Notes: generated by a model not told the origin, from the sequence alone. Shown: positions 56,701 through 64,000, numbered from the stretch's first letter. The stretch: 64,000 nt of DNA from Alistipes montrealensis (GCF_018362775.1 NZ_JAGYXY010000001.1:325126-389125); one strand, 5' to 3'. Numbers and translations: made by a program.

Positions 56701-57185
56701 ACATAAACCGAAACACCGGTGATAGGCTTGTTGTCGGCCGAGGAAATTACCGTACCCTGGAGAATAATCTCATCGCCCGGTTTCTTCACCTGGGGAGGGG
56801 CGGCGCCCCCGTTTTTCCGGACAGCGGTTTTCGAGATGATTACCTGGTTCTCGCGCACCCGTCCGCTCAGTTCGGTTCCCTTCAGAACGACGGACAGCAG
56901 TTCGTCGATGGTCACCGACCTGAGCGAGACCGACACCTTGCGGCCGAGCAGCGGCTGCACGTCGTCGGTGTAGATGAAGGCGTAACGGCTGGTCCGCTCG
57001 ACCTCCGCGAAGACGCTCCGCAACGTCGCATCCTTCATCTTCACACTCAGCAGCGACCTGGAACCGGCATCCTGCCGGGAGGCCCGGGCGGGCTGGAGAT
57101 TCACCGGAAGCAACAACATCGCCACTGCGAAAATACGCAGGATACGGCATGTCAAGCTACTCCTCACAAAGAAAAGATCCTTCAT
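53727..57185 (-). CDS. SusC/RagA-family TonB-dependent receptor with STN signalling domain
   Basis: A 1152-residue outer-membrane transporter. After the signal peptide comes an STN domain (about residues 44-110, KMKDATLRSVFAEVERTSRY), then a carboxypeptidase-like domain (GTVISSADNKPITGVSVYVE), a TonB box region (DDVVVVAFGTQKKESLVG), a plug (NFWIRGISTFGANKSPLLIL) and the 22-strand barrel ending GLQYNF. The STN domain lets it signal through FecR to an ECF sigma factor, both of which are encoded just upstream. It imports the ligand captured by SusD. Confidence 0.97.
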   Translation of the reverse strand: MKDLFFVRSSLTCRILRIFAVAMLLLPVNLQPARASRQDAGSRSLLSVKMKDATLRSVFAEVERTSRYAFIYTDDVQPLLGRKVSVSLRSVTIDELLSVVLKGTELSGRVRENQVIISKTAVRKNGGAAPPQVKKPGDEIILQGTVISSADNKPITGVSVYVEGTAIGATSDANGNYTLKIPAGTRQVTFAFLGYDTRKIDVADIELFKLVTLFEASNVMDDVVVVAFGTQKKESLVGAVQVVRPSTLKVTSSNLSTSFAGKIAGVISTQSSGEPGADGANFWIRGISTFGANKSPLLILDGVEIVSEMLNNIPPEAIESFSILRDATATALYGSRGANGVMIITTKNGRQSEKMSINVRLESGISMPTRIQDIADGVTYMENYNEALRTRTPTGEVYQPRFSDEKIAGTRNRLNPYVYPNNDWYSMLFKDFTVNENMNLNVRGGGKVVDYFLNASIFNENGILKKPSESKFDTNINSQKYLFQANVGAQVTKTTRVSLKMNTQLLFWHRPVEEVKDLFYYTMRANPVAFPATYPRGAVDDLDDPIFGNAPSWDGSATDINPYALLSRGYGQRHTQYITTTFSVDQDLDFITKGLKLRGMVSFYNKTYAAIYRSFSPYYYEMTDYTDNGDGTYDYNLQNIGTAGSSYLGTSTGRNGYREISLQGQVEYSRSFGKHDVNALFVYHQKEKVDNQPTNDEYKVLPYREQGLAGRFTYGFDNRYLMEFNFGYNGSENFIAGHRFGFFPSIAGAWVVSSEPFWEKLRSKVNLLKFRVSYGLSGNDYLADSSNNIVRFPYLTTVNMNKGLYVWFSPNFIKQTGHEIMTVGNPSATWEESTKLNVGLELGLFNALTLNVDVYKEDRTGIFMQRRSLPSTMGLSGVTPYGNLGEVENRGVDVSLEYNKAFNKDLLISVRGTFTYAHNEVRARDEAKYLPNAYNSVLGKPVNSIYGLVADGLFTSQEEIDNSPRQTFMPDYLPGDIKYRDLNGDGVIDANDRTSLGYPTVPEIMYGFGASVNYKRWDFSFFFQGTARVSLRMYDMHPFRDNQYSGFNMTQYIADDHWSEADPNPGAAYPRLDYRYNANNTQTSSFWIKNGSYLRLKSVELGFTYKNLRAYLAGTNLFIISPFKYWDPEMGSGNGLKYPLQRVVKLGLQYNF

Positions 57186-57228
57186 AAGTAAAATAATTTA
57201 GGTTAGTATTTGAGATAGGAAATTGGTC

Positions 57229-58461
57229 TCAGCGATATGCGGCGTCGGGAAAGTCGTCGGGAGCCGGTTTCACCACCACCGAACCGTCCGCCGCCCGGAC
57301 ATAGGTGATCCGGAAAATATCCGAGAGCACGTCGAGCGTACCGTCCAGGTCGTCGAACAGAATCAGCTTGCCGGTGCATTTTCGTCCCCCGATCTCCCCG
57401 GAACACGAAATCTCGATCTTGTAAAAAGCCGCCACCTTCTGCAACACTTCGAGCAGCGTGTTCGACGTGAAGAAAAGCAGCCCGTCCTTCCAACTGATGT
57501 ATTTATAGGGATCGACTTCGTAGACCGAATAACTGCCGTCCTTCATCGAGAAACGTTCCGAAGGGTTCAGCGTCACCGACTCGCCGTTGGCCACGTCGAT
57601 GGCCACGGAGCCTTCGACCAGCACCACGGCCGACGAACCGCCGGCCCGGGGCGCGGTCGTCACATCGAACGACGTACCCAAGACGCGGGTCGCAAAATGA
57701 TCGGTATGCACGATGAAGGGACGGTTCGCATCCTTCGCCACTTCGAAATAAGCCTCGCCTTCGATGAAAACATCGCGCGTATCGCCGAATGTGGTCGGAA
57801 AACGAAGCACCGAAGCCGAATTGATCCACACCCGCGTGCCGTCGGAGAGTTGCAGATGGGCGCGTTTGCCTTTGGGGACCACCAGTTCGCTCGTATGTAC
57901 GTGCACCTCCCGGCGGTTTTGGCCGCGGCCCGCCTTCTCCGTCTTGTTTTCCTTATTCTCCTTGCCGTCGATCAGGATTTTGCCTTTGGGCGTGAGGCTG
58001 ATCCGGGCGATGTCGTCGTACACTTCGCGGCTGCCGTCGCGCGTCACGAGCGTGATGTTCTCATAGGCCTCGGCCGAAGGCAGTCCGGAATCCGCGAAAT
58101 CCAGCGTCCAGAACAGGGCCGCCACGATGCCGGCGACCAACACGGCTGCTGCGGCAAAGAACGCCGTACGGTTGCGGCGTGGGGAAGGAACGGCGAAATG
58201 ACGCCTGGCATAATAATCGGTCAGGATACGGTCCAGCAGAATCTGTTTCTCCCCGGACGGAAGCGCCGGATGGTTTTTACCCACGCGGCGCACCAGGCTT
58301 ACGGCGCGCTCGAACTCGACCAGGTCCTGCGGATGGCGTTTGGTATAGTTGCTCCAATAGCTGTCCTGCGCCCGCTCGGGATCGAGACACCACAAAACGA
58401 AGTCCGGATCGGAGGTAAAGAACTCCGCCACGTGCTTCTGAATATCGTCCGGTTTTATCAT
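57229..58461 (-). CDS. FecR-family anti-sigma factor
   Basis: A 410-residue inner-membrane regulator: cytoplasmic sigma-binding N-terminus (residues 1-96), one helix (about 98-118, TAFFAAAAVLVAGIVAALFW), a FecR domain (GKRAHLQLSDGTRVWINSAS, RDVFIEGEAYFEVAKD) and a C-terminal DUF4974 STN-like domain (SNTLLEVLQKVAAFYKIEIS). It holds the ECF sigma factor until SusC reports ligand. It precedes susC by 43 bases. One of the three shared promoter elements lies 56 bases upstream of its start. Confidence 0.96.
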   Translation of the reverse strand: MIKPDDIQKHVAEFFTSDPDFVLWCLDPERAQDSYWSNYTKRHPQDLVEFERAVSLVRRVGKNHPALPSGEKQILLDRILTDYYARRHFAVPSPRRNRTAFFAAAAVLVAGIVAALFWTLDFADSGLPSAEAYENITLVTRDGSREVYDDIARISLTPKGKILIDGKENKENKTEKAGRGQNRREVHVHTSELVVPKGKRAHLQLSDGTRVWINSASVLRFPTTFGDTRDVFIEGEAYFEVAKDANRPFIVHTDHFATRVLGTSFDVTTAPRAGGSSAVVLVEGSVAIDVANGESVTLNPSERFSMKDGSYSVYEVDPYKYISWKDGLLFFTSNTLLEVLQKVAAFYKIEISCSGEIGGRKCTGKLILFDDLDGTLDVLSDIFRITYVRAADGSVVVKPAPDDFPDAAYR

Positions 58462-58516
58462 CGATTCGAAAGTAATCTTCGTTTATTCTGCGGCTTGGGC
58501 CGCCCTGTGTTGTCTT

Positions 58517-58546
58517 TATGACGGGGAAAGCCCCGTTTTGTCCCCC
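58517..58546 (-). promoter_or_regulatory. Candidate ECF-sigma promoter, copy 1 (fecR-susCD)
   Basis: Minus-strand GGGGGACAAA (58546-58537), a 13-base spacer, then CGTCATA (58523-58517). Same layout as copies 2 and 3. It falls between the sigma stop and the fecR start, so fecR-susCD can be driven apart from the sigma gene. Confidence 0.75.
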
Positions 58547-58574
58547 TCGGCTGCAAAAAATCGGGCCTGCCGGT

Positions 58575-59150
58575 TCAGGTGGCTATCTTCATCGTCTTGC
58601 CGCACGCCCTGTTCTTCCGCAGTTTACCCAGCCCTTTGGACACGAATTTGCGCACGGCATGGGGTGTGGCGTCGAGGATCACGGCGATGTCGTTGTATTC
58701 CATTTCATAGACGAACCGCAGCAGCAAGGCTTCGCGCTGCTTGGGAGAAAGTTGGTTTAGCAGCGACTCGATCGTCTGCCGGATACGAAGCACGTGCTCC
58801 GATTCGATCATCGCATCGAGCGAGGTCAGCGACACCCTCAGGCCGGGCTCCCGGTCCGAAAGGTCGCATTTATCGATCCGCGAGCGATGCAGGTCGATCA
58901 GGCGGTTGTGAACGATCCGGAAAAGATAGGCTTTGATGTTGGCGATACGCCCCAGGTCGACCCGGCGGGTCATGAGGTCGAGGAAAATGTCGTGGATGAC
59001 ATCTTTGACCGTTTCGTTGTCGAAGCCGAACCCCATACCATAGGCATAGAGCGCATCCGCATAACTGTTATACAACATAACGTATACGTCGGTCTCTTCG
59101 GCATACTGCCGGTCAATTCGTCTGGAGTCGTGCTTGCCTAGCCGAAACAT
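58575..59150 (-). CDS. ECF-family RNA polymerase sigma factor
   Basis: A 191-residue sigma factor with region 2 (VYVMLYNSYADALYAYGMGF, DVIHDIFLDLMTRR, IKAYLFRIVHNRLIDLHR) and region 4 (LLNQLSPKQREALLLRFVYE, YNDIAVILDATPHAVRKFV), typical of Bacteroidota FecI-type ECF factors. It would read the promoter element found upstream of itself, fecR and the divergent phosphatase gene (inference). Its own copy of that element begins 58 bases upstream of the ATG, giving a leader of about 20 bases. Confidence 0.97.
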   Translation of the reverse strand: MFRLGKHDSRRIDRQYAEETDVYVMLYNSYADALYAYGMGFGFDNETVKDVIHDIFLDLMTRRVDLGRIANIKAYLFRIVHNRLIDLHRSRIDKCDLSDREPGLRVSLTSLDAMIESEHVLRIRQTIESLLNQLSPKQREALLLRFVYEMEYNDIAVILDATPHAVRKFVSKGLGKLRKNRACGKTMKIAT

Positions 59151-59178
59151 TCGGGTTTTATTTTGGTCGGTTATTCGT

Positions 59179-59208
59179 TATAACGGGAAACCGCCCAATT
59201 TGTCCCCC
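59179..59208 (-). promoter_or_regulatory. Candidate ECF-sigma promoter, copy 2 (sigma gene)
   Basis: Minus-strand GGGGGACAAA (59208-59199), 13-base spacer, CGTTATA (59185-59179), upstream of the ECF sigma gene; implies autoregulation. Confidence 0.75.
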
Positions 59209-59264
59209 GATCAGGAGATAAAAATCGAATAAAAAAAGCAAAACTGCAAATTTTCGCCTTCCAA

Positions 59265-59293
59265 GGGGACAAAAATATTCGTATCGCGTCTAT
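59265..59293 (+). promoter_or_regulatory. Candidate ECF-sigma promoter, copy 3 (divergent EEP gene)
   Basis: Plus-strand GGGGACAAA (59265-59273), 13-base spacer, CGTCTAT (59287-59293), 29 bases before the EEP ATG. Confidence 0.7.
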
Positions 59294-59321
59294 TATCCAA
59301 AACCGATTACACCTCAGAACA

Positions 59322-60239
59322 ATGACAAAGAAAACACTCTTCAGCCTGCTTCTGTTCTGCGTACCGCTCCTCTCGCTGTGCAGTTCGAAAGACAGCGATC
59401 CGGAGCCCGAGCCTACGCCCGGCAAAAAGTGGCTCGCCCCGATCCGCGTCGCCACCTACAACATCCAGTACGACAACCCGGGCGACGAAAACGACAAGTG
59501 GGAAAACCGCCGGGAACTGCTTCGCCAGTTGCTCCAGAGCGAACAATTCGACATCTTCGGGGCGCAGGAGCCTTACCGGACCCAGATCGAAGACATCGAA
59601 CCGCTCCTGCCCGGATACGCCTGGGTCGGAAACAACGTCATCGGCGACGAGACGGCGAGACGGCGTCACTACAATCCCGTTTTCTACCGCACGGACAAAT
59701 TCGAGGTGCTGGACAAGGGATCGTTCTGGTACTCCGAAACACCTGCAACGCCGGGCTCCAAAGGCTGGGACTCCTATTCGCCCCGCATGTGCAACTGGGT
59801 TCATTTCCGCATCCGGGAAAACGGGCGGGAGTTCTACCACTTCAATTCGCATTTCGACCACATCGGAACCACGGCCCGTGCCGAAAGCGCCAAACTGCTG
59901 GTTGCCAAAGTGCGGGAAATCGCCGGCGACAAACCGGCCTTTTGCACGGGCGACTTCAATTCGAACCAGAACACCGAACCCTACAAGGCCATCGCCGGAT
60001 CGGGCATCCTCGCCGACAGCTACACGCGCTGCCCGGCCAAAACCAACGCAAACTGGCCCACCTACAACGGCTACAAATACATCTCGGCGCCCCCGGCCAA
60101 CGCATCGCGCATCGACCACATTTTCATCACGCCGAAAGACTCGAAAGTCGCCTCATGGCGCATCGTCAACAGCAGCTACAACCAGAAATACCCCTCAGAC
60201 CATTTCCCGGTCGTGATCGAATGGTCGCTGGCCGAATAG
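59322..60239 (+). CDS. Endonuclease/exonuclease/phosphatase-family secreted protein
   Basis: A 305-residue EEP-fold enzyme with a lipoprotein-like N-terminus (LLSLCSSKDSDPEPEP, acidic after Cys; the -1 Leu is atypical). Catalytic motifs: VATYNIQYDN, IFGAQEPY (metal Glu), YNPVFYRTD, FNSHFDHIG (His), CTGDFNSNQN (Asp/Asn), RIDHIFITP and SDHFPVVIE (Asp-His). The family includes nucleases, sphingomyelinase-like and inositol-phosphate phosphatases; which of these applies is not clear. Divergent from the ECF locus but carrying the same promoter element, so it probably serves the same substrate. Confidence 0.92.
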   Translation: MTKKTLFSLLLFCVPLLSLCSSKDSDPEPEPTPGKKWLAPIRVATYNIQYDNPGDENDKWENRRELLRQLLQSEQFDIFGAQEPYRTQIEDIEPLLPGYAWVGNNVIGDETARRRHYNPVFYRTDKFEVLDKGSFWYSETPATPGSKGWDSYSPRMCNWVHFRIRENGREFYHFNSHFDHIGTTARAESAKLLVAKVREIAGDKPAFCTGDFNSNQNTEPYKAIAGSGILADSYTRCPAKTNANWPTYNGYKYISAPPANASRIDHIFITPKDSKVASWRIVNSSYNQKYPSDHFPVVIEWSLAE

Positions 60240-60263
60240 ACCGGGAACAGGCAAAAACGACCG

Positions 60264-60294
60264 GCCTCCCTGCCTGCGGGCGGGGAGGCTTTCC
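60264..60294 (+). terminator. Probable terminator after the EEP gene
   Basis: GCCTCCC/GGGAGGC stem (60264-60270, 60283-60289) with an inner GCC/GGC, then TTTCCC; the T run is short. Confidence 0.5.
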
Positions 60295-60347
60295 CGTGCC
60301 GGAGGAAGCGGCAGAGGCCCTGATTGGGGATTTTGCGGAATTTTGAC

Positions 60348-60355
60348 TATTTTTG
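60348..60355 (+). promoter_or_regulatory. -7 element for the DUF1537-like gene
   Basis: TATTTTTG matches TAnnTTTG, 34 bases before the ATG; no -33 TTTG at the right distance. Confidence 0.45.
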
Positions 60356-60389
60356 TCGGAGACCAACTACGCACTAACCCGATCGTATT

Positions 60390-62096
60390 ATGAAAGAAAA
60401 CAGTATCTGGCATACGCTGACCCTCATAGGCGGGGTGCTGAGCCTCCCCATAGCCCTGGTGACCATCGTCAACTGGATGCTGGATTTTTCCCTGGCCGTT
60501 TACCTGTGGACGCTGGCGGTACTGGTGATCGTCAGCCTGGGCGCCCTGATCCGCATCAACGGACTGAGGCCCTGGCATCCGAAATTCCGGCCTCCGTTTT
60601 TCCGCCTGGGGTCGCGGCGGCTCTCGCTGCGCCGGAAGATCAACATGCGGCTGCGCCGTCCGCTGTACGAAATCGACTACCTGGAACCCACCAAGCAGGC
60701 CGGAACGACCGAGATCGCCCCGGAGATCGCCGATTTCTTCGCCCGCAAAACCACCGTCATCATCGAGGACGACCCCGTGGGCTTCAACTGCGACGCCACC
60801 ATCCCGGTCTACGCCATCGAGGACCAGATCACCGAACGCAAACTGCTCGCCTACTTCGAGGAGAACCGGGACGAAATCCTGGGCCACGGCATCTTCTTCA
60901 TCGCCACGCCCAGCCGGCGGCTCGACGCCGAACATTCGCGGGTCATCAACCAGCAAATCTGCGCCGCGCTGGAGCAGTTTTTCCGCAAACACGGCCGGCC
61001 GTACCGGATCATCGGGAAAATCGACTCGTGCCTGCGGTCGAACTACGAATCGGAACACCGGGGAGCGGTGGGCGGAACGGGCGATTTCGACCTCGAAATC
61101 CTGGTTCCGGCCTATGTCGAGGAGGGCCGGATCACAGCATGGGGAACCCAGTATATCGTCTGTCCGAACCGTTTCGAGCCGATGCACCAATCGGAATACT
61201 GCTATTTCAACGGCCTGGAATACGGGAATTCGAACATCGCCCTGTGGCTGGAAAAGAAGACCGGCGGGCGCATCAGACGCAACCAGGTAGGGCTGGTCGA
61301 TGTCGAAATGCTGCGATCGCTCCCGGCAAACGAAATCTGCGACCGCTACCTTGCGGCGGCGGACGGCATCAAGGCCCTGGTGTTCGACTCCGTGGCGGAG
61401 AACGATTCGGTCAGCGTGCTCAACGTGCTGGTGGACCTCGACGCACGGACGGAAAAGATATTCTACAAGCTCTCGGCCAGCATGATCAACGTGCTGATAC
61501 GCACCTACGCGGCCATGAACCCCGCCGCCGAAAAGCCCGCGATCGCCCCGGCAGAGCGGGGCGTCATCGTGGTCGGGTCGCTCTCGACGATCACCAAAAA
61601 ACAGGTCCAGTACATCCACAACGACATCGACATGTCGCTGTTCATGATGTACAACTCTGAGTTCGACAGCAAAGACTCCGACAAAATCGCCGAGAAGAAG
61701 AAAAACAAGATGGTGGCCGAATGCCGCAAAGGCTCGAACATCATCCTCACAACCGAATTCTGGGAGGACAAGAGCACCAAATACCCCTCGCTGGAGAAGC
61801 GCGACACCGCCCTGCGGTATTTCGCGCGGATCATCGAAAAAATCCGGAACAGCAACAACTGGTTCCTCTTCGTCGGGAGCGACACGGCCCTCTACTCGGT
61901 GCTTTACGGCCTCGGGATACGGCGTTTCTACTACTGCGGCCACCTGATCCCGGGGGTCATTCAATGCCGCTTCAGGTACGAAGGCGAAACCGAATACCGG
62001 ACCTTTTACATCAACGGCGGCAACAACGGAAGCGAAGACCTTTTCCGGCGGCTGGTCGACAAACTCAGCCCCAGGTCCGGAGCGGCAGCCGTGTAG
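60390..62096 (+). CDS. Membrane-anchored four-carbon acid sugar kinase-like (DUF1537-like) protein
   Basis: A 568-residue protein with two N-terminal membrane helices (about residues 11-30 and 36-55) and a soluble part that follows the DUF1537/OtnK layout: IIEDDPVGFNCDA (127-131, usual DDxTG), TPSRRLDAE, GKIDSCLRSN (209-218, usual KKxDSTLRGN), VPAYVEEGRITAWG (239-252, usual PAFPxxGR), GSLSTITKKQ (396-405, usual GSxSxxTxxQ), GSDTALYSVLYGLGI (496-510, usual GGDT), IPGV (520-523) and NGGNNGSEDLF. DUF1537 proteins phosphorylate four-carbon sugar acids; several key positions differ here, so activity is uncertain. Neighbours give no catabolic pathway. Confidence 0.7.
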   Translation: MKENSIWHTLTLIGGVLSLPIALVTIVNWMLDFSLAVYLWTLAVLVIVSLGALIRINGLRPWHPKFRPPFFRLGSRRLSLRRKINMRLRRPLYEIDYLEPTKQAGTTEIAPEIADFFARKTTVIIEDDPVGFNCDATIPVYAIEDQITERKLLAYFEENRDEILGHGIFFIATPSRRLDAEHSRVINQQICAALEQFFRKHGRPYRIIGKIDSCLRSNYESEHRGAVGGTGDFDLEILVPAYVEEGRITAWGTQYIVCPNRFEPMHQSEYCYFNGLEYGNSNIALWLEKKTGGRIRRNQVGLVDVEMLRSLPANEICDRYLAAADGIKALVFDSVAENDSVSVLNVLVDLDARTEKIFYKLSASMINVLIRTYAAMNPAAEKPAIAPAERGVIVVGSLSTITKKQVQYIHNDIDMSLFMMYNSEFDSKDSDKIAEKKKNKMVAECRKGSNIILTTEFWEDKSTKYPSLEKRDTALRYFARIIEKIRNSNNWFLFVGSDTALYSVLYGLGIRRFYYCGHLIPGVIQCRFRYEGETEYRTFYINGGNNGSEDLFRRLVDKLSPRSGAAAV

Positions 62097-62161
62097 CCCG
62101 GCCAAAACGCAGGCCGGAAGCCGCAATTAAAAAAATCCGGTGTATTCTGAAAAGAAATTCG

Positions 62162-62291
62162 TATCTTTGCGCGTCTGTGTCCGGACATTGCATCGTCGGA
62201 CGGCCGCCGGCGCCGATGCGTCGGCTGTCGGTCGTGCGGCAGTGCGGGAGGCAGGCTTTAGAACCGAATCATAACAGAACAACAATACAAT
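62162..62291 (+). promoter_or_regulatory. -7 element and long GC-rich leader of ychF
   Basis: TATCTTTG at 62162-62169 is followed by about 115 untranslated bases, GC-rich and able to fold (CGTCGGACGGCCGCCGGCGC region) before the ychF ATG at 62292. No known riboswitch recognised. Confidence 0.4.
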
Positions 62292-63392
62292 ATGGCGTTA
62301 CAATGCGGCATCGTCGGCTTGCCGAACGTGGGTAAATCGACCCTTTTCAACTGCCTGTCCAATGCAAAGGCGCAGGCGGCAAACTTTCCTTTCTGCACCA
62401 TCGAGCCCAATGTGGGCGTGATCACGGTCCCCGACCAGCGGTTGATCCGCCTGGCCGAGATCGACAACCCCAAGCGCGTGGTTCCGACGACGATCGAGAT
62501 CGTGGACATCGCGGGTCTGGTGAAGGGCGCCTCGAAGGGCGAAGGCCTGGGCAACAAGTTCCTGGGCAACATCCGCAACACGAATGCAATCATCCACGTG
62601 CTGCGCTGCTTCGACAACGGCAACATCACCCACGTCGACGGCACAATCGACCCCGTGCGCGACAAAGGCATCATCGACACCGAGTTGCAGTTGAAGGACC
62701 TCGAAACCGTCGAAAACCGGCTGTCCAAGACCCAGAAGCAGGCCACCTCGGGCGGAGACAAGAACGCCAAACGCACCGTGGAACTGCTGCTGCAATACAA
62801 GGCGGCGCTGGAACAGGGTCTTTCGGCCCGCACGGTCGAACTCGAAAAGGAGGACCGCAAGCTGGTCGCCGACCTGAACCTGCTGACCGACAAGCCTGTG
62901 CTCTACGTCTGCAACGTCGACGAGAAGGGCGCCGCGACGGGCAACGCCTACACCGAAGCCGTGAAAGCAGCCATCGCGGACGAAAAGGCCGAGATGCTGA
63001 TCATCGCGGCGGCGACGGAGGCCGACATCGCCGAACTGGAGAGTTACGAGGAGCGCCAGATGTTCCTCGAAGACCTCGGGCTGGAGGAGTCGGGCGTGGC
63101 GCGCCTGATCAAATCGGCCTACAAATTGCTGAACCTCGAAACGTTCTTCACCACCGGAGCCGACGAGACCCGTGCCTGGACCTACCTGCGCGGCATGAAG
63201 GCCCCGCAGACGGCGGGTGTCATCCACACCGACTTCGAGAAGGGATTCATCCGCGCCGAGGTCATCAAGTACGACGACTACACCACCCTCGGGTCGGAAA
63301 AAGCCTGCCGAGACGCGGGCAAACTGTCGATCGAAGGCAAGGAGTACATCGTACAGGACGGCGACATCATGCACTTCCTGTTCAACGTCTGA
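62292..63392 (+). CDS. ychF: Ribosome-associated ATPase/GTPase YchF (OLA1-like)
   Basis: A 366-residue Obg-related P-loop protein that prefers ATP, binds ribosomes and links to oxidative stress. G1 is GLPNVGKSTLFNCLSNA, G3 region IVDIAGLVKGASKGEG, then the YchF C-terminal TGS-like domain (FFTTGADETRAWTYLRG, FIRAEVIKYDDYTTLGSE). The standard length is 363. It is followed by gltX 39 bases downstream on the same strand. Confidence 0.97.
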   Translation: MALQCGIVGLPNVGKSTLFNCLSNAKAQAANFPFCTIEPNVGVITVPDQRLIRLAEIDNPKRVVPTTIEIVDIAGLVKGASKGEGLGNKFLGNIRNTNAIIHVLRCFDNGNITHVDGTIDPVRDKGIIDTELQLKDLETVENRLSKTQKQATSGGDKNAKRTVELLLQYKAALEQGLSARTVELEKEDRKLVADLNLLTDKPVLYVCNVDEKGAATGNAYTEAVKAAIADEKAEMLIIAAATEADIAELESYEERQMFLEDLGLEESGVARLIKSAYKLLNLETFFTTGADETRAWTYLRGMKAPQTAGVIHTDFEKGFIRAEVIKYDDYTTLGSEKACRDAGKLSIEGKEYIVQDGDIMHFLFNV

Positions 63393-63431
63393 CGCCGCAA
63401 ACCGGGATCGTAAAAAACAAAAGATAGAGCT

Positions 63432-64000
63432 ATGGCAAGACCTGTTCGGGTGCGCTTCGCACCCAGCCCCACCGGACCGCTGCACATCGGCGGCGTCCGC
63501 ACGGCACTGTACAACTACCTGTTCGCCCGCCAACACAAGGGCACGATGATCCTGCGCATCGAGGATACCGACTCGCAGCGGTTCGTCCCCGGCGCCGAGG
63601 ATTACATCCTGGAATCGCTCAAATGGTGCGGCATCGAGATCGACGAAGGCGTCGGCGTCGGAGGCCCTCACGCCCCCTACCGCCAGAGCGAGCGGCGCGA
63701 AATCTACCTCAAATACGCCCTGCAACTCGTCGAGGCGGGCTGGGCCTACTACGCGTTCGACTCCGCCGAGGAACTGGACACCCTGCGCCGGGAGGCCGAA
63801 GGGCGCGGCGAGGCGTTCGCCTACAACTACGCCGTGCGCGAAAAACTGGCCACTTCGCTCGCGCTGCCGGCCGAAGAGGTGAAGGCGCGCATCGACCGCG
63901 GCGACCAGTGGGTCATCCGATTTAAAATGCCCGAAAACGAAGTGGTCGAGATGGACGACCTGATCCGCGGCCACGTGGAGGTCAACACCTCGACGCTGGA
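63432..64000 (+). CDS. gltX: Glutamate--tRNA ligase, 3' part beyond window
   Basis: Begins [20 protein letters not shown], carrying the class I HIGH motif, then [10 protein letters not shown] and [20 protein letters not shown], typical of GltX. About 190 of an expected 500 or so residues lie in the window; the KMSKS region is beyond the edge. It charges tRNA-Glu. Likely co-transcribed with ychF. Confidence 0.97.
   Translation, partial: MARPVRVRFAPSPTGPLHIGGVRTALYNYLFARQHKGTMILRIEDTDSQRFVPGAEDYILESLKWCGIEIDEGVGVGGPHAPYRQSERREIYLKYALQLVEAGWAYYAFDSAEELDTLRREAEGRGEAFAYNYAVREKLATSLALPAEEVKARIDRGDQWVIRFKMPENEVVEMDDLIRGHVEVNTSTL

Noticed and set aside
58519..58540. Hairpin ACGGGGAAAGCCCCGT followed by TTTT, resembling a plus-strand terminator
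   Set aside because: No plus-strand gene ends here; the bases are the spacer and -10 half of the ECF-type promoter copy 1.
60195..62126. 643-codon minus-strand frame
   Set aside because: Antisense shadow of the DUF1537-like gene; composition is biased and no motif is seen.

Overview
The window is high-GC Bacteroidota chromosome, most likely from a gut Alistipes-type (Rikenellaceae) organism. The evidence is SusC/SusD, HTCS, FecR/ECF and BACON families, lipoproteins with acidic residues after the lipid cysteine, and many copies of the Bacteroidota -7 element TAnnTTTG. The genus is an inference. No insertion sequence, prophage or CRISPR array was seen.

Layout: (1) 1-13.3 kb, minus strand: a pectin-degradation locus with an STN-alpha/beta hydrolase esterase, a DUF4861 protein, a GH28 polygalacturonase, a PL1 pectate lyase with FN3 domains, a CE12-CE8 double esterase, a hybrid two-component regulator and a GH105 unsaturated uronyl hydrolase that runs off the left edge. 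(2) 13.3-23 kb: tRNA-Ser(GCU), an Nramp metal transporter, a MarC protein, a TIGR03915/TIGR03916 putative DNA-repair pair, a WG-repeat protein, a cold-shock plus RRM operon, a porin and a DnaQ-like exonuclease. (3) 23-29 kb: a serine-type sulfatase, a membrane-bound DUF6377 regulator and a GH3 enzyme. (4) 29-45.6 kb: mostly housekeeping genes (guaA, a 58-residue membrane protein, guaB, panB, a SpoU methyltransferase, glnS, a PAS histidine kinase, an AraC-GyrI regulator, a GT2, a lipid A-type acyltransferase, DUF389, rsmI). (5) 45.8-60.2 kb: a second utilization locus comprising ECF sigma factor, FecR, SusC, SusD, a BT_3987-like lipoprotein, a calcineurin phosphoesterase and a BACON lipoprotein on the minus strand, a GH3 (BglX type) behind a terminator, and a divergent endonuclease/exonuclease/phosphatase lipoprotein. 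(6) 60.4-64 kb: a membrane-anchored DUF1537-like (four-carbon acid sugar kinase-like) protein, ychF and the start of gltX.

The most notable observation is a bipartite element, GGGGACAAA-N13-CGTYnTA-like, found three times with exactly the same 13-bp spacing: before the ECF sigma gene, before fecR-susCD, and before the divergent phosphatase-family gene. It looks like the autoregulated promoter of this ECF sigma factor and ties the divergent gene into the locus. The second is the DUF1537-like protein, which carries two N-terminal membrane helices and has none of the usual catabolic neighbours.
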